The notes: generated by a model from the letters alone, not told the origin. A stretch of 64,000 nt of DNA from Cryobacterium algoricola (GCF_004402485.1 NZ_SOFG01000004.1:434001-498000), one strand, 5' to 3'; shown: positions 42,532 through 51,720, numbered from the stretch's first letter. Translations and numbers: made by a program.

Positions 42532-43542
42532 ATGAGCTTTGTCGCCGCTGAGAACCGCTATTCGGACATGACCTATCGCAGGACCGGACGGAGCGGGCTC
42601 AAGCTCCCGGCGCTCTCGCTCGGCCTCTGGCACAATTTCGGACACGAACGCCCCATCGACACCCAGAGGGCCATACTCCGCAGGGCCTTCGACCTCGGCG
42701 TCACGCACTTCGACCTCGCCAACAACTACGGCCCGCCGTACGGTGCTGCGGAAACCAACTTCGGCCGGATCTTCGCGGAGGACTTCACGGCATACCGCGA
42801 CGAGATCATCGTGTCGAGCAAGGCCGGGTACGACATGTGGGCCGGCCCATACGGCGACTTCGGCTCGCGCAAGTACCTGCTGTCCTCCCTCGACCAGAGC
42901 CTCGGACGCCTCGGCCTCGACTACGTGGACATCTTCTACTCGCACCGCCCGGACCCGGAAACGCCGATCGAGGAGACGATGGGCGCCCTCGCGACCGCCG
43001 TCCAGCAGGGCAAGGCCCTCTACGTCGGCGTGTCCAACTATTCGCCGGAGGAGACCAGGGCCGCCGCCGCGGCGCTCGCCGAACACAAGATCCCGCTGCT
43101 CATCCACCAGCCGCGGTACTCGATGTTCGACCGGCACATCGAGGACGGCCTGTTCCCCGTGCTCGACGAACTCGGCATCGGCAGCATCGTCTTCTCCCCA
43201 CTCGCGCAGGGACTCCTCACCGACCGGTACCTCGGCGGCAGCGTCCCGGCCGGGTCGCGCGCCGCGACGAGCCGTTTCCTCTCGGAGAACGCCCTCACGG
43301 ACAGCTACTTCGAACGAGCCCGTGCCCTCAACGAGATCGCGCTCGGCCGGGGCCAGACCCTCGCCCAGCTCGCGGTGACCTGGATCCTGCGCCAGCCCCA
43401 GGTGACGAGCGTGCTCGTCGGCGCGAGCAGCGTGCACCAGCTCGAGCAGACCGTCGCCGCCCTCGACGCGCCGGCACTGACCGAGGCCGAAATCACGGAC
43501 ATCGAGCCGTTCGCGGTGCACGGCACCGGCCGGGACTCCTGA
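42532..43542 (+). CDS. Aldo/keto reductase (YghZ/L-glyceraldehyde 3-phosphate reductase-like)
   Basis: 336 residues. FDLGVTHFDLANNYGPPYGAAE has the catalytic Asp and Tyr; Lys in IVSSKAGYDMW and His in DIFYSHRPDPETPIEETM complete the tetrad. RSGLKLPALSLGLWHNFG is the start of the AKR14/YghZ group. The C-terminus GASSVHQLEQTVAAL binds the NADP ribose side. It likely reduces short-chain aldehydes including methylglyoxal. The EamA gene starts directly after its stop. Confidence 0.92.
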   Translation: MSFVAAENRYSDMTYRRTGRSGLKLPALSLGLWHNFGHERPIDTQRAILRRAFDLGVTHFDLANNYGPPYGAAETNFGRIFAEDFTAYRDEIIVSSKAGYDMWAGPYGDFGSRKYLLSSLDQSLGRLGLDYVDIFYSHRPDPETPIEETMGALATAVQQGKALYVGVSNYSPEETRAAAAALAEHKIPLLIHQPRYSMFDRHIEDGLFPVLDELGIGSIVFSPLAQGLLTDRYLGGSVPAGSRAATSRFLSENALTDSYFERARALNEIALGRGQTLAQLAVTWILRQPQVTSVLVGASSVHQLEQTVAALDAPALTEAEITDIEPFAVHGTGRDS

Positions 43543-44496
43543 TTGGGGTATCTGTACGCGCTCCTCGCGTCCCTGCTCTTCGGGCTCAACGGCTCGACGA
43601 CGAAGGTCATTGTTGAGGCGGGGCTGTCCCCCGCGCAGCTGACCTTCGTCAGGGTCACGGTGATCATGGTGCTCGCGGGCACCGTCCTGCTCGTCACGAA
43701 CCGGAGGGCCTTCCGCATCGACCGGCGCCAGCTCGCCGTGATGGCGCTTCTCGGCGTCGCCGGGGTCGCGCTGATCCAGTGGTTCTACGCCGTCGCGATC
43801 AGCCTGCTTCCTGTCGGCATCGCGCTCATGCTCGAGTATTCCGGCGTGCTCCTGATCGCCCTCGTGGCGCGCTTCGTGTTCAGGGAACGCGTCAAACCGC
43901 GGATCTGGTGGGCGATCGGGTGCGTCCTCGTCGGCATGGCCGTCGTCGCCCAGATCTGGGCGAGCCCGCTCTCGACGCTCGGAGTACTCGCCGGCGTCGC
44001 TGCGGCCATCTGCCTCGCGGTCTATTTCCTGGTCGGTGAGCGCCAGGTGGCGTCCTCGTCACCGCTCGCCGTCGCCTTCTGGTCGATGCTGTTCGCGAGC
44101 GCCTTCTGGTTGTTGTTCAGCGGATGGTGGCAGATCGACCCTGCACTCCTCACGCAGTCGGTGCACCTGCACGGCCACCTCGAGACCGTGGCGGCCCCGC
44201 TCTGGACGCTGCTGCTCTGGAACGGGGTGCTCGGCTCCTTCGCCCCGTACCTGCTCTCGTATATGGCCCTCGCCCGTCTGACCGCGACCGCCGCGGGAAT
44301 CGTGTCGGCGTCTGAGGTCATCTTCGCGTTCGCCTTCGCGTTCCTGTGGCTCGGCGAGACCCTCGACGGCGTCCAGGCGATCGGCGCCGTGCTCGTCCTC
44401 GCCGGGATCATCGTGGCCCAGACGGCACGGGCCAATCGGCCCGTGGACCTGGACCTGGCCGGCCCCGGAGTCACCGGCGCCATCCAGCTTCCGTAG
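43543..44496 (+). CDS. EamA/DMT-family transporter
   Basis: 317 residues, ten hydrophobic segments in two EamA halves (LYALLASLLFGLNGSTTKVIVEAGLSP; second half from LGVLAGVAAAICLAVYFLVGE). It starts at a TTG immediately following the reductase stop (TGA-TTG), so translation is likely coupled. RhaT-like DMT transporters export metabolites or amino acids; the substrate is not predictable. The end A-N-R-P-V-D to LP is hydrophilic. Confidence 0.85.
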   Translation: MGYLYALLASLLFGLNGSTTKVIVEAGLSPAQLTFVRVTVIMVLAGTVLLVTNRRAFRIDRRQLAVMALLGVAGVALIQWFYAVAISLLPVGIALMLEYSGVLLIALVARFVFRERVKPRIWWAIGCVLVGMAVVAQIWASPLSTLGVLAGVAAAICLAVYFLVGERQVASSSPLAVAFWSMLFASAFWLLFSGWWQIDPALLTQSVHLHGHLETVAAPLWTLLLWNGVLGSFAPYLLSYMALARLTATAAGIVSASEVIFAFAFAFLWLGETLDGVQAIGAVLVLAGIIVAQTARANRPVDLDLAGPGVTGAIQLP

Positions 44497-44618
44497 CTCC
44501 CGGACGGCATTGGCCCCGCCGGGCGACCGGCGGCCGGTCCACTGTCGGAGGTCCCCCGTAGCGTGCTGAGCACAGCACCAGCCACTCGAGACCCCGCCAC
44601 CCGGCACCGGAGGACCCC

Positions 44619-44888
44619 ATGACCGACACCCCGTTCCTGGCCCCGTTGCGAGCCCCTGTGCGAGCCCCTCTCCGCGACATCGCGTCCGTTCGCGGCCTCG
44701 CCCTGGTTCCCGTGAAGGACGGGCTCTGGCGCGTCACGGGCCGTTCGGGTGCCGTCCTCGGCCACATCGAACGCAAGCTCGACGACCGCGGAGAGTCCTT
44801 CGCTGCCCGGCGGTTGCTCCCGGCTACCCGCACCCTCGATCTGGGCACCTTCTGGCAGCTGGCGGATGCCGCGGACTGCTTCCGATGA
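44619..44888 (+). CDS. Small conserved hypothetical protein
   Basis: 89 residues. The N-tail LAPLRAPVRAPLRD holds a short R-A-P repeat. The body reads DGLWRVTGRSGAVLGHIER, then FAARRLLPATRTLDLGTFWQLADAADCFR, a pattern I recall in small Microbacteriaceae proteins of unknown function. CGGAGGA precedes the ATG by 4-5 nt. Soluble; no known domain. Confidence 0.7.
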   Translation: MTDTPFLAPLRAPVRAPLRDIASVRGLALVPVKDGLWRVTGRSGAVLGHIERKLDDRGESFAARRLLPATRTLDLGTFWQLADAADCFR

Positions 44889-44991
44889 CTCCGGTGGCCG
44901 CAGTGGCGTACACCAGTGAGATATCCGCCACATTGAGGCACGCCGTCCGCAAAGCCGTCCAACCCGCCGCGCTCGCGATAAAGTGCCGCAC

Positions 44992-45705
44992 ATGACGTGG
45001 TGGAATAGTTTTGTATCCTGGCTCACGGCAGCCAGCAACCAGACCGTGGTGAACACAGCCGTGGTGTTCATTGTCGCGATCCTGATCGCCGGCGTTCTCA
45101 CCGCCCTGATCGGGCGCGGTGCCATCAAGCAGCTCCTCGTCCAGCACGACCGTGAGCTCAAGGCCGCTGCCATCGGCGCCCTTATCGATGCCGCGACAGA
45201 GGCATCCGTCTGGAACTCCCTCACCCCGCAGGAACAGGTGATGGCGGACCGCGCCGTCGGCCAGGCCGACATCCAGGTGCGCCTGCTTCCGATTCGCGGC
45301 TCCGGCGTCGCGGCCAACTGGGCGTCACACCAGCTCAACGAGCTCAAGCGCACCTCGGCGACCTTCGGCTACCAGCTGGAGCCCGCCCTGCTGGAATTCC
45401 GTGATCGACTGATCGAGTGGCAGGACAAGCCCCGCCGCACCCGCAAGGTGTTCCAGAGCGACCTCGACCGGTGGAAGACGCAGAATTCCACCTCAGAATC
45501 GAGCCTGCTCGCCCAGCAGGACGCGTGGGCGGCCCAGCAGCACCACGACCAGTTCAACGAGGCGCTGCCGGCAGCGCCGGTCCCCGCCACGCCCTCACCG
45601 AGTGTGCACGCGGCCAGCCAGTCCACGCCGTCGACGGAAACCCAGCGCCTCCTCGACGACGTCCAGGCCCTCGAGGTACGACCGGCACCGATCAACCACC
45701 CGTAG
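44992..45705 (+). CDS. Membrane-anchored protein of unknown function
   Basis: 237 residues from ATG 44992; TAAAGT ends 7 nt before it. One membrane helix near residues 17-40 (TVVNTAVVFIVAILIAGVLTALIG), then a helical cytoplasmic-type part with QLLVQHDRELKAAAIGALIDAATEASVWNSLTPQEQVMADRAVGQADIQVRLLP and a Gln/Ser/Pro-rich tail. A GTG at 44983 is in frame but lies inside the candidate -10 box. Function unknown. Confidence 0.75.
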   Translation: MTWWNSFVSWLTAASNQTVVNTAVVFIVAILIAGVLTALIGRGAIKQLLVQHDRELKAAAIGALIDAATEASVWNSLTPQEQVMADRAVGQADIQVRLLPIRGSGVAANWASHQLNELKRTSATFGYQLEPALLEFRDRLIEWQDKPRRTRKVFQSDLDRWKTQNSTSESSLLAQQDAWAAQQHHDQFNEALPAAPVPATPSPSVHAASQSTPSTETQRLLDDVQALEVRPAPINHP

Positions 45706-45718
45706 TTCGCGCACGACA

Positions 45719-45750
45719 AATCGCCCGGAGCATTCTGGCTCCGGGCGATT
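45719..45750. terminator. Bidirectional terminator between convergent genes
   Basis: AATCGCCCGGAGC, loop ATTCTG, GCTCCGGGCGATT: a perfect 13-bp stem flanked by A-rich sequence to the left and CGTGTTTA to the right, between the membrane protein gene and nadE. Confidence 0.85.
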
Positions 45751-45763
45751 CGTGTTTAGCGGC

Positions 45764-46585
45764 TCAGCGCCACCACTCGTCGAAGAGGGACGCCGGGACC
45801 TGACGCTTGTGCTCGGTGTTGAGGAACCGTGCCTCGATCGCCGCCGCGACCTCCTCGTCGACGGGAAGGCCCTCGAGGTAGTCGTCGATCTGCTCGTAGC
45901 GCAGGCCGAGGTTGTCCTCGTCGGTCTGGCCGGGGTTGCCGTCGAGCAGGTCGGCCGTCGGAGCCTTGAGGTAGAGGTGCTTCGGCGCACCGAGTTCGAT
46001 GAGGAGGGCCTTGCCCTGGCGCTTGGTCAGGCCGGTGAGCGGCAGCACGTCGGCGCCGCCGTCACCGTACTTGGTGAAGAAGCCCGTGACCGCCTCTGCA
46101 GCGTGGTCGGTGCCGATCACGAGGAGGCCACGCGCCCCGGCGATCGCGTACTGCGCGACCATGCGCTCCCTGGCCTTCGTGTTGCCCTTGTCGAAGTCGG
46201 GCAGCACCTCCCCGGTGCTGTCCTCGTATTCGGCGGCGATCCCGTCGACGGCGCGCTGCACGTTGAAGGTGAGTGCGGTGTGCGGCTGGATGAAGTCGAG
46301 CGCGAGCTCGCCGTCGGCGTCATCGTGCTGCACGGCGTACGGCAGCCGCACGGCGACGAACTCGAACTCCTGGCCGGCGTCATCGAGTTCCTCGATGGCG
46401 AGCTGCGCGAGGCGGCCCGCAAGGGACGAGTCCTGCCCGCCGCTGATCCCGAGGATCAGCCCCTTCGCACCCGAGCCCACCAGGTACTCCTTGAGGAAGT
46501 CCACCCGTCGGCGGATCTCGGCAGCCGGATCAATGGTCGGTGACACATGCAGTTCGGCGATGATGCGCGCCTGAAGTTCTCCCAT
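45764..46585 (-). CDS. nadE: NH3-dependent NAD+ synthetase
   Basis: 273 residues. SGGQDSS (48-54) is the ATP-pyrophosphatase loop. [56 protein letters not shown] and [26 protein letters not shown] are the family blocks. It lacks a glutaminase domain, so it uses free ammonia to turn deamido-NAD into NAD. TAGATT lies 6 nt before the ATG. Confidence 0.96.
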   Translation of the reverse strand: MGELQARIIAELHVSPTIDPAAEIRRRVDFLKEYLVGSGAKGLILGISGGQDSSLAGRLAQLAIEELDDAGQEFEFVAVRLPYAVQHDDADGELALDFIQPHTALTFNVQRAVDGIAAEYEDSTGEVLPDFDKGNTKARERMVAQYAIAGARGLLVIGTDHAAEAVTGFFTKYGDGGADVLPLTGLTKRQGKALLIELGAPKHLYLKAPTADLLDGNPGQTDEDNLGLRYEQIDDYLEGLPVDEEVAAAIEARFLNTEHKRQVPASLFDEWWR

Positions 46586-46686
46586 ACCTCGAATCTATCA
46601 AAACGGCCGGCCCGGCCATCCCCGCAAACACTGTGCATTGCTCCGGTGGCCTGTGAATTCAGTGCCCGAAGGCCTTGACTGGGGGC

Positions 46687-47367
46687 ATGCAGATCACGAA
46701 GGTGTCCGTGCGCGCGGGGAACGTGAGCGAGGCCGCGCAATTCTTCGAGAACGTCCTCCTCCTCAACCTCGACCGGACAGGGCTCCGGAGACCGGACACG
46801 GTCGAGGTACGCATCGGGACGACCCTGCTCGAGTTCACGGAGGACGAGAACGCCGTCGGCCGGCACCACCTGGCCATCACGATCCCCTCCAACAAGTTCA
46901 CGGCGGCCCGCGAGTGGCTCGAGCCCCGATCCGCCCTCATCGGCACTGCCGACGCCGACGAATTCGAGTTCGCAGCCTGGAACGCCCGCTCGCTGTACTT
47001 CACCGGGCCGGACGGTTCGGTCCTCGAGTTCATCATCCGTCGCGACCTCGACAACAACACGCCGGGCGCATTCACGAGCGCCGACCTCCTCTGCATCAGC
47101 GAGGTCGGAGTCGCGACGAGCGACGTCCTCGCGACGGCCGCTCTCCTGAACCGCGAAGCGGATGTCCGGCCGTACATCGGTGAGCCCGGCCGCAGTTTCG
47201 CCCCGGTCGGAGACACCGACGGCCTGCTGATCCTCGTCTCACCCGGCCGTCCCTGGTTTCCCACCACGGACCGCGGGGCGTCACCGGGTCCGATCCTGGT
47301 CGAGGCAACGGGTCCCCGGCCGGGAGACTACCCGCTGGGCGTCGGCAGCCTGCTGCGCATCCGCTGA
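46687..47367 (+). CDS. VOC-family protein, two-module
   Basis: 226 residues from ATG 46687 (GGGGG just before). The first glyoxalase-like module runs from MQITKVSVRAGNVSEAAQFFENVL to RSLYFTGPDGSVLEFIIRRDL; the second from ISEVGVATSDVLATAALL. The family includes VOC proteins of unknown substrate. A TTG at 46675 would add four residues without support. Confidence 0.8.
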   Translation: MQITKVSVRAGNVSEAAQFFENVLLLNLDRTGLRRPDTVEVRIGTTLLEFTEDENAVGRHHLAITIPSNKFTAAREWLEPRSALIGTADADEFEFAAWNARSLYFTGPDGSVLEFIIRRDLDNNTPGAFTSADLLCISEVGVATSDVLATAALLNREADVRPYIGEPGRSFAPVGDTDGLLILVSPGRPWFPTTDRGASPGPILVEATGPRPGDYPLGVGSLLRIR

Positions 47368-47394
47368 ACGGGTGTCGCGGCATGTGTGGCACGG

Positions 47395-47467
47395 TGCCCC
47401 CGGTTGGAATCGAACCAACGACAAGCGGATTAGAAGGCCGCTGCTCTATCCACTGAGCTACGGGGGC
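47395..47467 (-). tRNA. tRNA-Arg (anticodon UCU)
   Basis: 73 nt. The acceptor GCCCCCG pairs with CGGGGGC, the D arm is GCTC...GAGC, and the T arm has GGTTCGATTCC. The anticodon loop is CTTCTAA with UCU, reading AGA codons. One pair in the anticodon stem is C-U. CCA is not encoded. Confidence 0.93.
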
Positions 47468-47560
47468 GCACAGCGCTTCAACGATACCGCAGACCCGGAG
47501 AGCCCAGGATCCCGTCCGACGCGGACTCTCGGCACCGAGGGCCACGTCGGACCCCGCCGC

Positions 47561-47566
47561 TAGACT
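47561..47566 (+). promoter_or_regulatory. -10 box of orn
   Basis: TAGACT ends 6 nt before ATG 47573. The six bases CGGAGC hold a GGAG too close for normal ribosome spacing, so a leaderless transcript is likely. Confidence 0.55.
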
Positions 47567-47572
47567 CGGAGC

Positions 47573-48193
47573 ATGACAAAAAGCAGTGACCGGTTGGTCT
47601 GGATCGATTGTGAGATGACCGGGTTAGACCTGGAAAACGATGAACTGGTGGAGATCGCCGTGGTCATCACCGACTACGACCTCAACGTGATCGACCCGGG
47701 CCTCGACATCATCATCAAGCCGAACGCCTCCGCGCTCGCGAACATGAACGACTTCGTGCGCAACATGCACACGACCTCCGGCCTCATCGAGGAGATCCCG
47801 AACGGGGTCAGCGCCGCAGAAGCCGAATTCGAGGTCCTCGAGTACGTGCTCAAGTTCATTCCCGCGGAGCAGAAGGCGCCCCTCGCCGGAAACTCGATCG
47901 GAACGGACCGCTCCTTCCTCGCGAAGTACATGCCGCGCCTCGACAACCAGCTGCACTACCGTAACGTCGACGTCTCCTCCATCAAGGAACTGGCCCGTCG
48001 CTGGTACCCGCGGGTGTACTTCAACGCCCCCGTCAAGGACGGCGGCCACCGCGCCCTCGCCGACATCCTTGAGTCGATTCGCGAACTCGCGTACTACCGC
48101 AAGACCGTGTTCGTGACCGACCCCGGGCCCACGAGCGACGAGGCAAAAGCGAGCGCGGCCGAAGCCGTGTCAGCATTCACCCCAAACGTGTAA
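47573..48193 (+). CDS. orn: Oligoribonuclease
   Basis: 206 residues. DEDDh exonuclease: Asp12 and Glu14 in [10 protein letters not shown], Asp in [12 protein letters not shown], and His/Asp in [13 protein letters not shown]. It degrades di- to penta-ribonucleotides to monophosphates and is usually essential. It lies between tRNA-Arg and tRNA-His, the latter a common actinobacterial neighbour. Confidence 0.96.
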   Translation: MTKSSDRLVWIDCEMTGLDLENDELVEIAVVITDYDLNVIDPGLDIIIKPNASALANMNDFVRNMHTTSGLIEEIPNGVSAAEAEFEVLEYVLKFIPAEQKAPLAGNSIGTDRSFLAKYMPRLDNQLHYRNVDVSSIKELARRWYPRVYFNAPVKDGGHRALADILESIRELAYYRKTVFVTDPGPTSDEAKASAAEAVSAFTPNV

Positions 48194-48240
48194 TAGAATT
48201 CTTGAGTTGCCGCTGCTCCTTCGGGAAAAGCGCAGCACAT

Positions 48241-48317
48241 GGTGGTTGTAGCTCAGTTGGTAGAGCGTCCGGTTGTGGTCCGGAAGGTCGCGGGTTCAAG
48301 CCCCGTCAGTCACCCCA
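48241..48317 (+). tRNA. tRNA-His (anticodon GUG)
   Basis: G-1 at 48241 pairs with C73 at 48314, the identity feature of tRNA-His. Acceptor GTGGTTG pairs with CAGTCAC, D arm GCTC/GAGC, anticodon loop with GTG, T arm GGGTTCAAGCCCC. CCA is encoded at 48315-48317. Confidence 0.95.
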
Positions 48318-48367
48318 AGTAGAGCCGGCATCCGTTCGGCAGTGTCTTCCTATGACATGCTGAACGG

Positions 48368-48733
48368 ATGCCGCAGCTCAGCCCCGATGATTTCAGTCAC
48401 GCGGAATTCGAGAAGATCGTCGTCGACGAACTCGACCTCCTGCCGGACGACATGGTCGACGGCCTCGAGAACGTCATCTTCGTGGTCGAGGATCGTCCCG
48501 AGGACGGTTCTCTGGACACGCTCGGCCTCTATGACGGCGTCGCACTGACGCAGCGCGACCAGTACGGCTTCGGGGAGATGCCGGACCGGATCATCCTGTA
48601 CCGGGAGGCCCTGCTCGCGATCGTCGATTCCCTCGACGAACTCCGCGACCAGGTGCACATCACTCTCGTGCACGAAATCGGACATTTCTATGGGATCGAT
48701 GACGACAGGCTGCACGAGCTCGGCTGGGGATGA
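48368..48733 (+). CDS. Small zincin metallopeptidase-fold protein
   Basis: 121 residues. HEIGHFYGI gives H-E-x2-H plus downstream Asp/Glu, as in the MMPL-neighbour 'metallopeptidase family protein' (DUF1025) fold. SHAEFEKIVVDELDLLPDDMVDGLENV and DRIILYREALL are the family blocks. Whether it is an active peptidase is not known. The next gene starts 23 nt downstream. Confidence 0.88.
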   Translation: MPQLSPDDFSHAEFEKIVVDELDLLPDDMVDGLENVIFVVEDRPEDGSLDTLGLYDGVALTQRDQYGFGEMPDRIILYREALLAIVDSLDELRDQVHITLVHEIGHFYGIDDDRLHELGWG

Positions 48734-48744
48734 CCGGCACTTGT

Positions 48745-48750
48745 TAGCCT
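48745..48750 (+). promoter_or_regulatory. -10-like box of the DacA-like gene
   Basis: TAGCCT ends 6 nt before ATG 48757, fitting the leaderless layout of this window. Confidence 0.4.
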
Positions 48751-48756
48751 CGACTC

Positions 48757-50031
48757 ATGAGTAGATTCCGGCCCGGCCGCGCCCTGGGCATCACGGTTGG
48801 TGCCCTTGCGATCCTGGTCATCGGCGTCTACGGGCCGGCGACGCTCCTCGGGCCGCTCCCGATGGTCAAGGCGACCGTGGTGTCGGCGCCTGCTGCCGCG
48901 GCACCGGCCACTCCCCCGGTCCTCCCCGCAGCGGGCACGAGCGCGGTCGTGAGCCTGGTGCCGCCGGCCGCCGGCGCCACGACGACCGCGATGACGGTCG
49001 CGAGCACCCCGATCGCCGCAGCGGGCAGCACGACGCCGCTGCCGATGGCCGCGGCGGCGAAGGTCGTCGCAGCCCTCGTCGTGCTCTCGGCCAAGCCGCT
49101 CGACGCCGGAGCAGCGGGGCCCGGGGTGCCGATCACACCGGCCGACTATCAGGGCTACCTCGACTACGTGGCCAACGGCGCGCGCACGGTCATCGTCTTC
49201 CCGGGCGAGACCTGGACGCAGCAGGAACTCCTGCAGGCGATGATCCTCGGCTCGAGCAACAACCACGCGGACACCCTCGCCCGGTGGGCCTTCGGCTCCG
49301 TCGACGCGTACGTGAGCGCCGCCAACGCCTGGCTCGCGAAGGAGGGCCTGGCCGGCATCCACGTCGCCGATGCCACGGGCCTCGCGGATGCGAGCGCCGG
49401 AACCGGAACGGACCTCGCGCGGCTCGCGGGCCTCGCCGCGACCAACCCGGTGATCAGCCAGATCCTGGCGAGCCCGGCATCCGCACTGGTCGGCCAGCGC
49501 GGAGTCGACAACACGACCGCCTACCTGCCCGAGGAGGGCATCACCGGCCTCTCCCGGAGCTACACGGATGCCGGCGGCGTCTGTTTCCTGTTCACCGCAA
49601 CCGTCGGAACCGCGCCGGCCGCCTTCACCTTCGCCGGCGCCCTGATCGGCGAGCCGGACTACGACACGCTGACGAGCGATCTGAAGGCCCTGATGGCCAG
49701 TGCGAAGGCAGGCGTCACCGACCTTCCGATCCTCGCGGAGGGCGCGGCATACGTGCGGTTCGACGCTCCCTGGGACGCGACGTCCACTGGCGTCGTGAAG
49801 ACGGGTAAGACCCGGTTCGGCTGGCAGGCGACCCCGGTGGGAGCAGCGACGCTCGACCTGGACGCGTTCTCGACCGGCCGCTCCGGCACGACGATCGGCC
49901 GGGTCACCGTGGATGCGAGCGGGGAGGCCGTGACCTCACCCCTCGTGCTCGATGCGACGATCAGCGCACCCGGACCCGGCTGGCGGCTGCTCAACCCGGT
50001 GCCGATGATCTCGGCGCTTCTGGAGCAGTAG
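48757..50031 (+). CDS. DacA-like (D-Ala-D-Ala carboxypeptidase fold) protein lacking the catalytic serine
   Basis: 424 residues. One N-terminal membrane helix (residues 10-30), an Ala/Pro linker, and a penicillin-binding-type domain. In active enzymes the nucleophile is Ser of S-x2-K; here the stretch reads PMAAAAKVVAAL, giving A-A-A-K with Ala99 and Lys102. The second motif is present (GSSNN, S-x-N), and VVKTGKT has K-T-G. The fold thus seems kept while carboxypeptidase activity should be lost. It may act as a regulatory or binding protein in the envelope. The Ser-to-Ala change reads directly from the sequence. Confidence 0.82.
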   Translation: MSRFRPGRALGITVGALAILVIGVYGPATLLGPLPMVKATVVSAPAAAAPATPPVLPAAGTSAVVSLVPPAAGATTTAMTVASTPIAAAGSTTPLPMAAAAKVVAALVVLSAKPLDAGAAGPGVPITPADYQGYLDYVANGARTVIVFPGETWTQQELLQAMILGSSNNHADTLARWAFGSVDAYVSAANAWLAKEGLAGIHVADATGLADASAGTGTDLARLAGLAATNPVISQILASPASALVGQRGVDNTTAYLPEEGITGLSRSYTDAGGVCFLFTATVGTAPAAFTFAGALIGEPDYDTLTSDLKALMASAKAGVTDLPILAEGAAYVRFDAPWDATSTGVVKTGKTRFGWQATPVGAATLDLDAFSTGRSGTTIGRVTVDASGEAVTSPLVLDATISAPGPGWRLLNPVPMISALLEQ

Positions 50032-50035
50032 GCGA

Positions 50036-50296
50036 TTACTCCGGCTGCTCTTCCGGAACGTACGGGTCGCTGTCCGTCGCGTCGAAGCGGTAGCGCACGT
50101 GGATCCGGCCCTGCACGTCGCGTTCATCGACCTCGTCGTACCAGAACAGGGTCTCGATGCCCTCGACGAGCGAGACCATGCTGATCCGGCTGTCGTGAGC
50201 GCCGCGCACGAGAACCCGGGAATCGACCTGCCCTTCGAGGGGGCCGTCGATGAATTCGGCGGTGTAGAACACTTCTTCGGGAGCTGGACTAGTCAT
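50036..50296 (-). CDS. Small conserved hypothetical protein
   Basis: 86 residues, acidic. FYTAEFIDGPLEGQVDSRVLVRGAHDSRISM and HVRYRFDATDSDPYVPEEQ suggest a small beta-rich protein. Convergent with the DacA-like gene. TACCGT lies 6 nt before the ATG, and GGAGG lies between. No family recognised. Confidence 0.7.
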   Translation of the reverse strand: MTSPAPEEVFYTAEFIDGPLEGQVDSRVLVRGAHDSRISMVSLVEGIETLFWYDEVDERDVQGRIHVRYRFDATDSDPYVPEEQPE

Positions 50297-50324
50297 ACCT
50301 CCACGGTAGTCCGATTTCCCTGAT

Positions 50325-50942
50325 CTACGCGGATGCCGGGGTTCCGTCGAGTTCGAGCGTCGCCCAGCGTGCGGGTTCCTCCCGCACGAGGAATCCCTGC
50401 CATTCCGCCTGCCACTGGTCCCAGTGCGACCGGAATGCCTCGCCGTCCCGCGCGAGCGCCCGCTGCTTGCGCTCCTGGTCGTCGGCCGTGAGCCAGATCC
50501 GCACGTCGCTCAGCCCGGCGTTGGCCGCGGCGAGGGTGCCGCAGCCCTCCACGAGCAGCGGGCGCTCCGGATCGACCGGGTGCCATTCCGCGGGCGCGTC
50601 CGTGGTCCAGTCGTAGCGGCGCCACGCGCCGGACAGGCCCGCCCGGAACGGACGCAGCACGTGTTCGGTCACGTCTGCGCTCGCGGAGGCGAGTCCGTTC
50701 CAGCCGGGGTAGATGTCGTCGAGACGGATGAGCGTGGGCAGCCCATTCGTCCGGCCCTCTGTCGCAGGCCAGGCGGCGAGGATGCGGTCGGCGAGGGTGC
50801 TCTTGCCCGCCCCACTCGGCCCGTCGATCAGGATGACGACGGGCGGAGACGGATTCCGGGCATCCACCCCGGTGTGCGCTGCGGTGTGCGCCGCGATCGC
50901 AGCCAGCACCGGGGCGAGCAGCACCTGGTCAGGAGAGGACAA
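50325..50942 (-). CDS. P-loop kinase, uridine-kinase-like
   Basis: 205 residues from TTG 50942. ILIDGPSGAGKSTLADRIL is the Walker A; LIRLDDIYPGWNGL matches the uridine/pantothenate kinase substrate loop, and RPLLVEGCGTLAAAN carries a Walker-B-like strand. It probably phosphorylates a nucleoside or similar alcohol. The first possible start (TTG 50942) overlaps the ecfT end by 14 nt; GTG 50924 gives a form six residues shorter. Located directly after the ECF transporter genes, so a vitamin-related kinase is conceivable but unproven. Confidence 0.78.
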   Translation of the reverse strand: MSSPDQVLLAPVLAAIAAHTAAHTGVDARNPSPPVVILIDGPSGAGKSTLADRILAAWPATEGRTNGLPTLIRLDDIYPGWNGLASASADVTEHVLRPFRAGLSGAWRRYDWTTDAPAEWHPVDPERPLLVEGCGTLAAANAGLSDVRIWLTADDQERKQRALARDGEAFRSHWDQWQAEWQGFLVREEPARWATLELDGTPASA

Positions 50943-51720
50943 AGTGCCACGTCCCCGCCCAGATCGCGACCACGATCGCGATTCCGGCGATGCCGATGCC
51001 GAGCCCCAGCAGCACCGCGTCCCCGGCACCGATCACCGATTCGCGGGCCCAGGTGCGCGGCGCGGTCCCGAAACCCCTGGCTTCCATGGCCGTTGCGAGC
51101 TTGCTCCCGCGGCGCACCGAGATGACCAGGAGAGCGAAGGCCGGCCCGAAGAAGCGGCGGAGCGCCCCGATCGGTCCGCCACCGTCACCGACTCCCCGCG
51201 CACGCCGCGCGAGGCCGAGGAAGCGCCAGTCTTCGATGAACATGCCGACGAGGCGGAGGCCGGCGAGTCCGCCGAGCACGAACCGGGCAGGAAGCCGCAG
51301 CACCTGGGCGAGCCCGTCGGCGAGGTCGGTGGGATCCGTCGTGGCCAGGAGCACGATCCCCGGCAGCCCGATCGCGAGCACGCGGAGCGCAATGGCCAGA
51401 CCGAGCTGCACGGAGCCATCCGTCACCGTCACGAAACCGACGGTCAGGAGCACGGCCCCCGAGTCGCGGCCGTAGAGCACCGTGGTCAGGCCGGCGAAGG
51501 GCGAGGCGATCCACAGCGTCGACGTGCGCAGCCAGAATTGCCGTGCGCTCAGCCCACACCAGAACAGCAAGACGCCCTCGAGGGCCAGGGCGACCATCGC
51601 GGAGACCCAGTCGATCGAGAGCAGCAACGCGAGGCTCACGACGATCGCGGCACCGAGCTTGGAGATCGGGTTGAGCCGGGCGACCGCGCTCGGGCGGATG
51701 CTCGGCGTCAGCAGGCTCAT
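50929..51720 (-). CDS. ykoC: Energy-coupling factor transmembrane protein (YkoC/EcfT)
   Basis: 263 residues with about six hydrophobic segments. ARLNPISKLGAAIVVSLALLLSI is the family start, and the coupling regions ARRARGVG and AMEARGFG contain the two Ala-Arg-Gly motifs that grip the ATPases. It transmits ATP-driven movement to the S component. ATG 51720 overlaps the ATPase gene stop by 4 nt. Gene order E-D-C behind a TPP riboswitch gives the Yko designation. Confidence 0.9.
   Translation of the reverse strand: MSLLTPSIRPSAVARLNPISKLGAAIVVSLALLLSIDWVSAMVALALEGVLLFWCGLSARQFWLRTSTLWIASPFAGLTTVLYGRDSGAVLLTVGFVTVTDGSVQLGLAIALRVLAIGLPGIVLLATTDPTDLADGLAQVLRLPARFVLGGLAGLRLVGMFIEDWRFLGLARRARGVGDGGGPIGALRRFFGPAFALLVISVRRGSKLATAMEARGFGTAPRTWARESVIGAGDAVLLGLGIGIAGIAIVVAIWAGTWHFVLS

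Noticed and set aside
48194..48240. TTGAGT and a GCTGC/GCAGC dyad before tRNA-His as a defined promoter
   Set aside because: The matching -10 position reads GAAAAG, too poor to report as a feature.
47395..48317. tRNA-Arg and tRNA-His as integration sites of a mobile element
   Set aside because: No integrase gene and no repeated tRNA 3' end nearby; orn between them is a usual neighbour.
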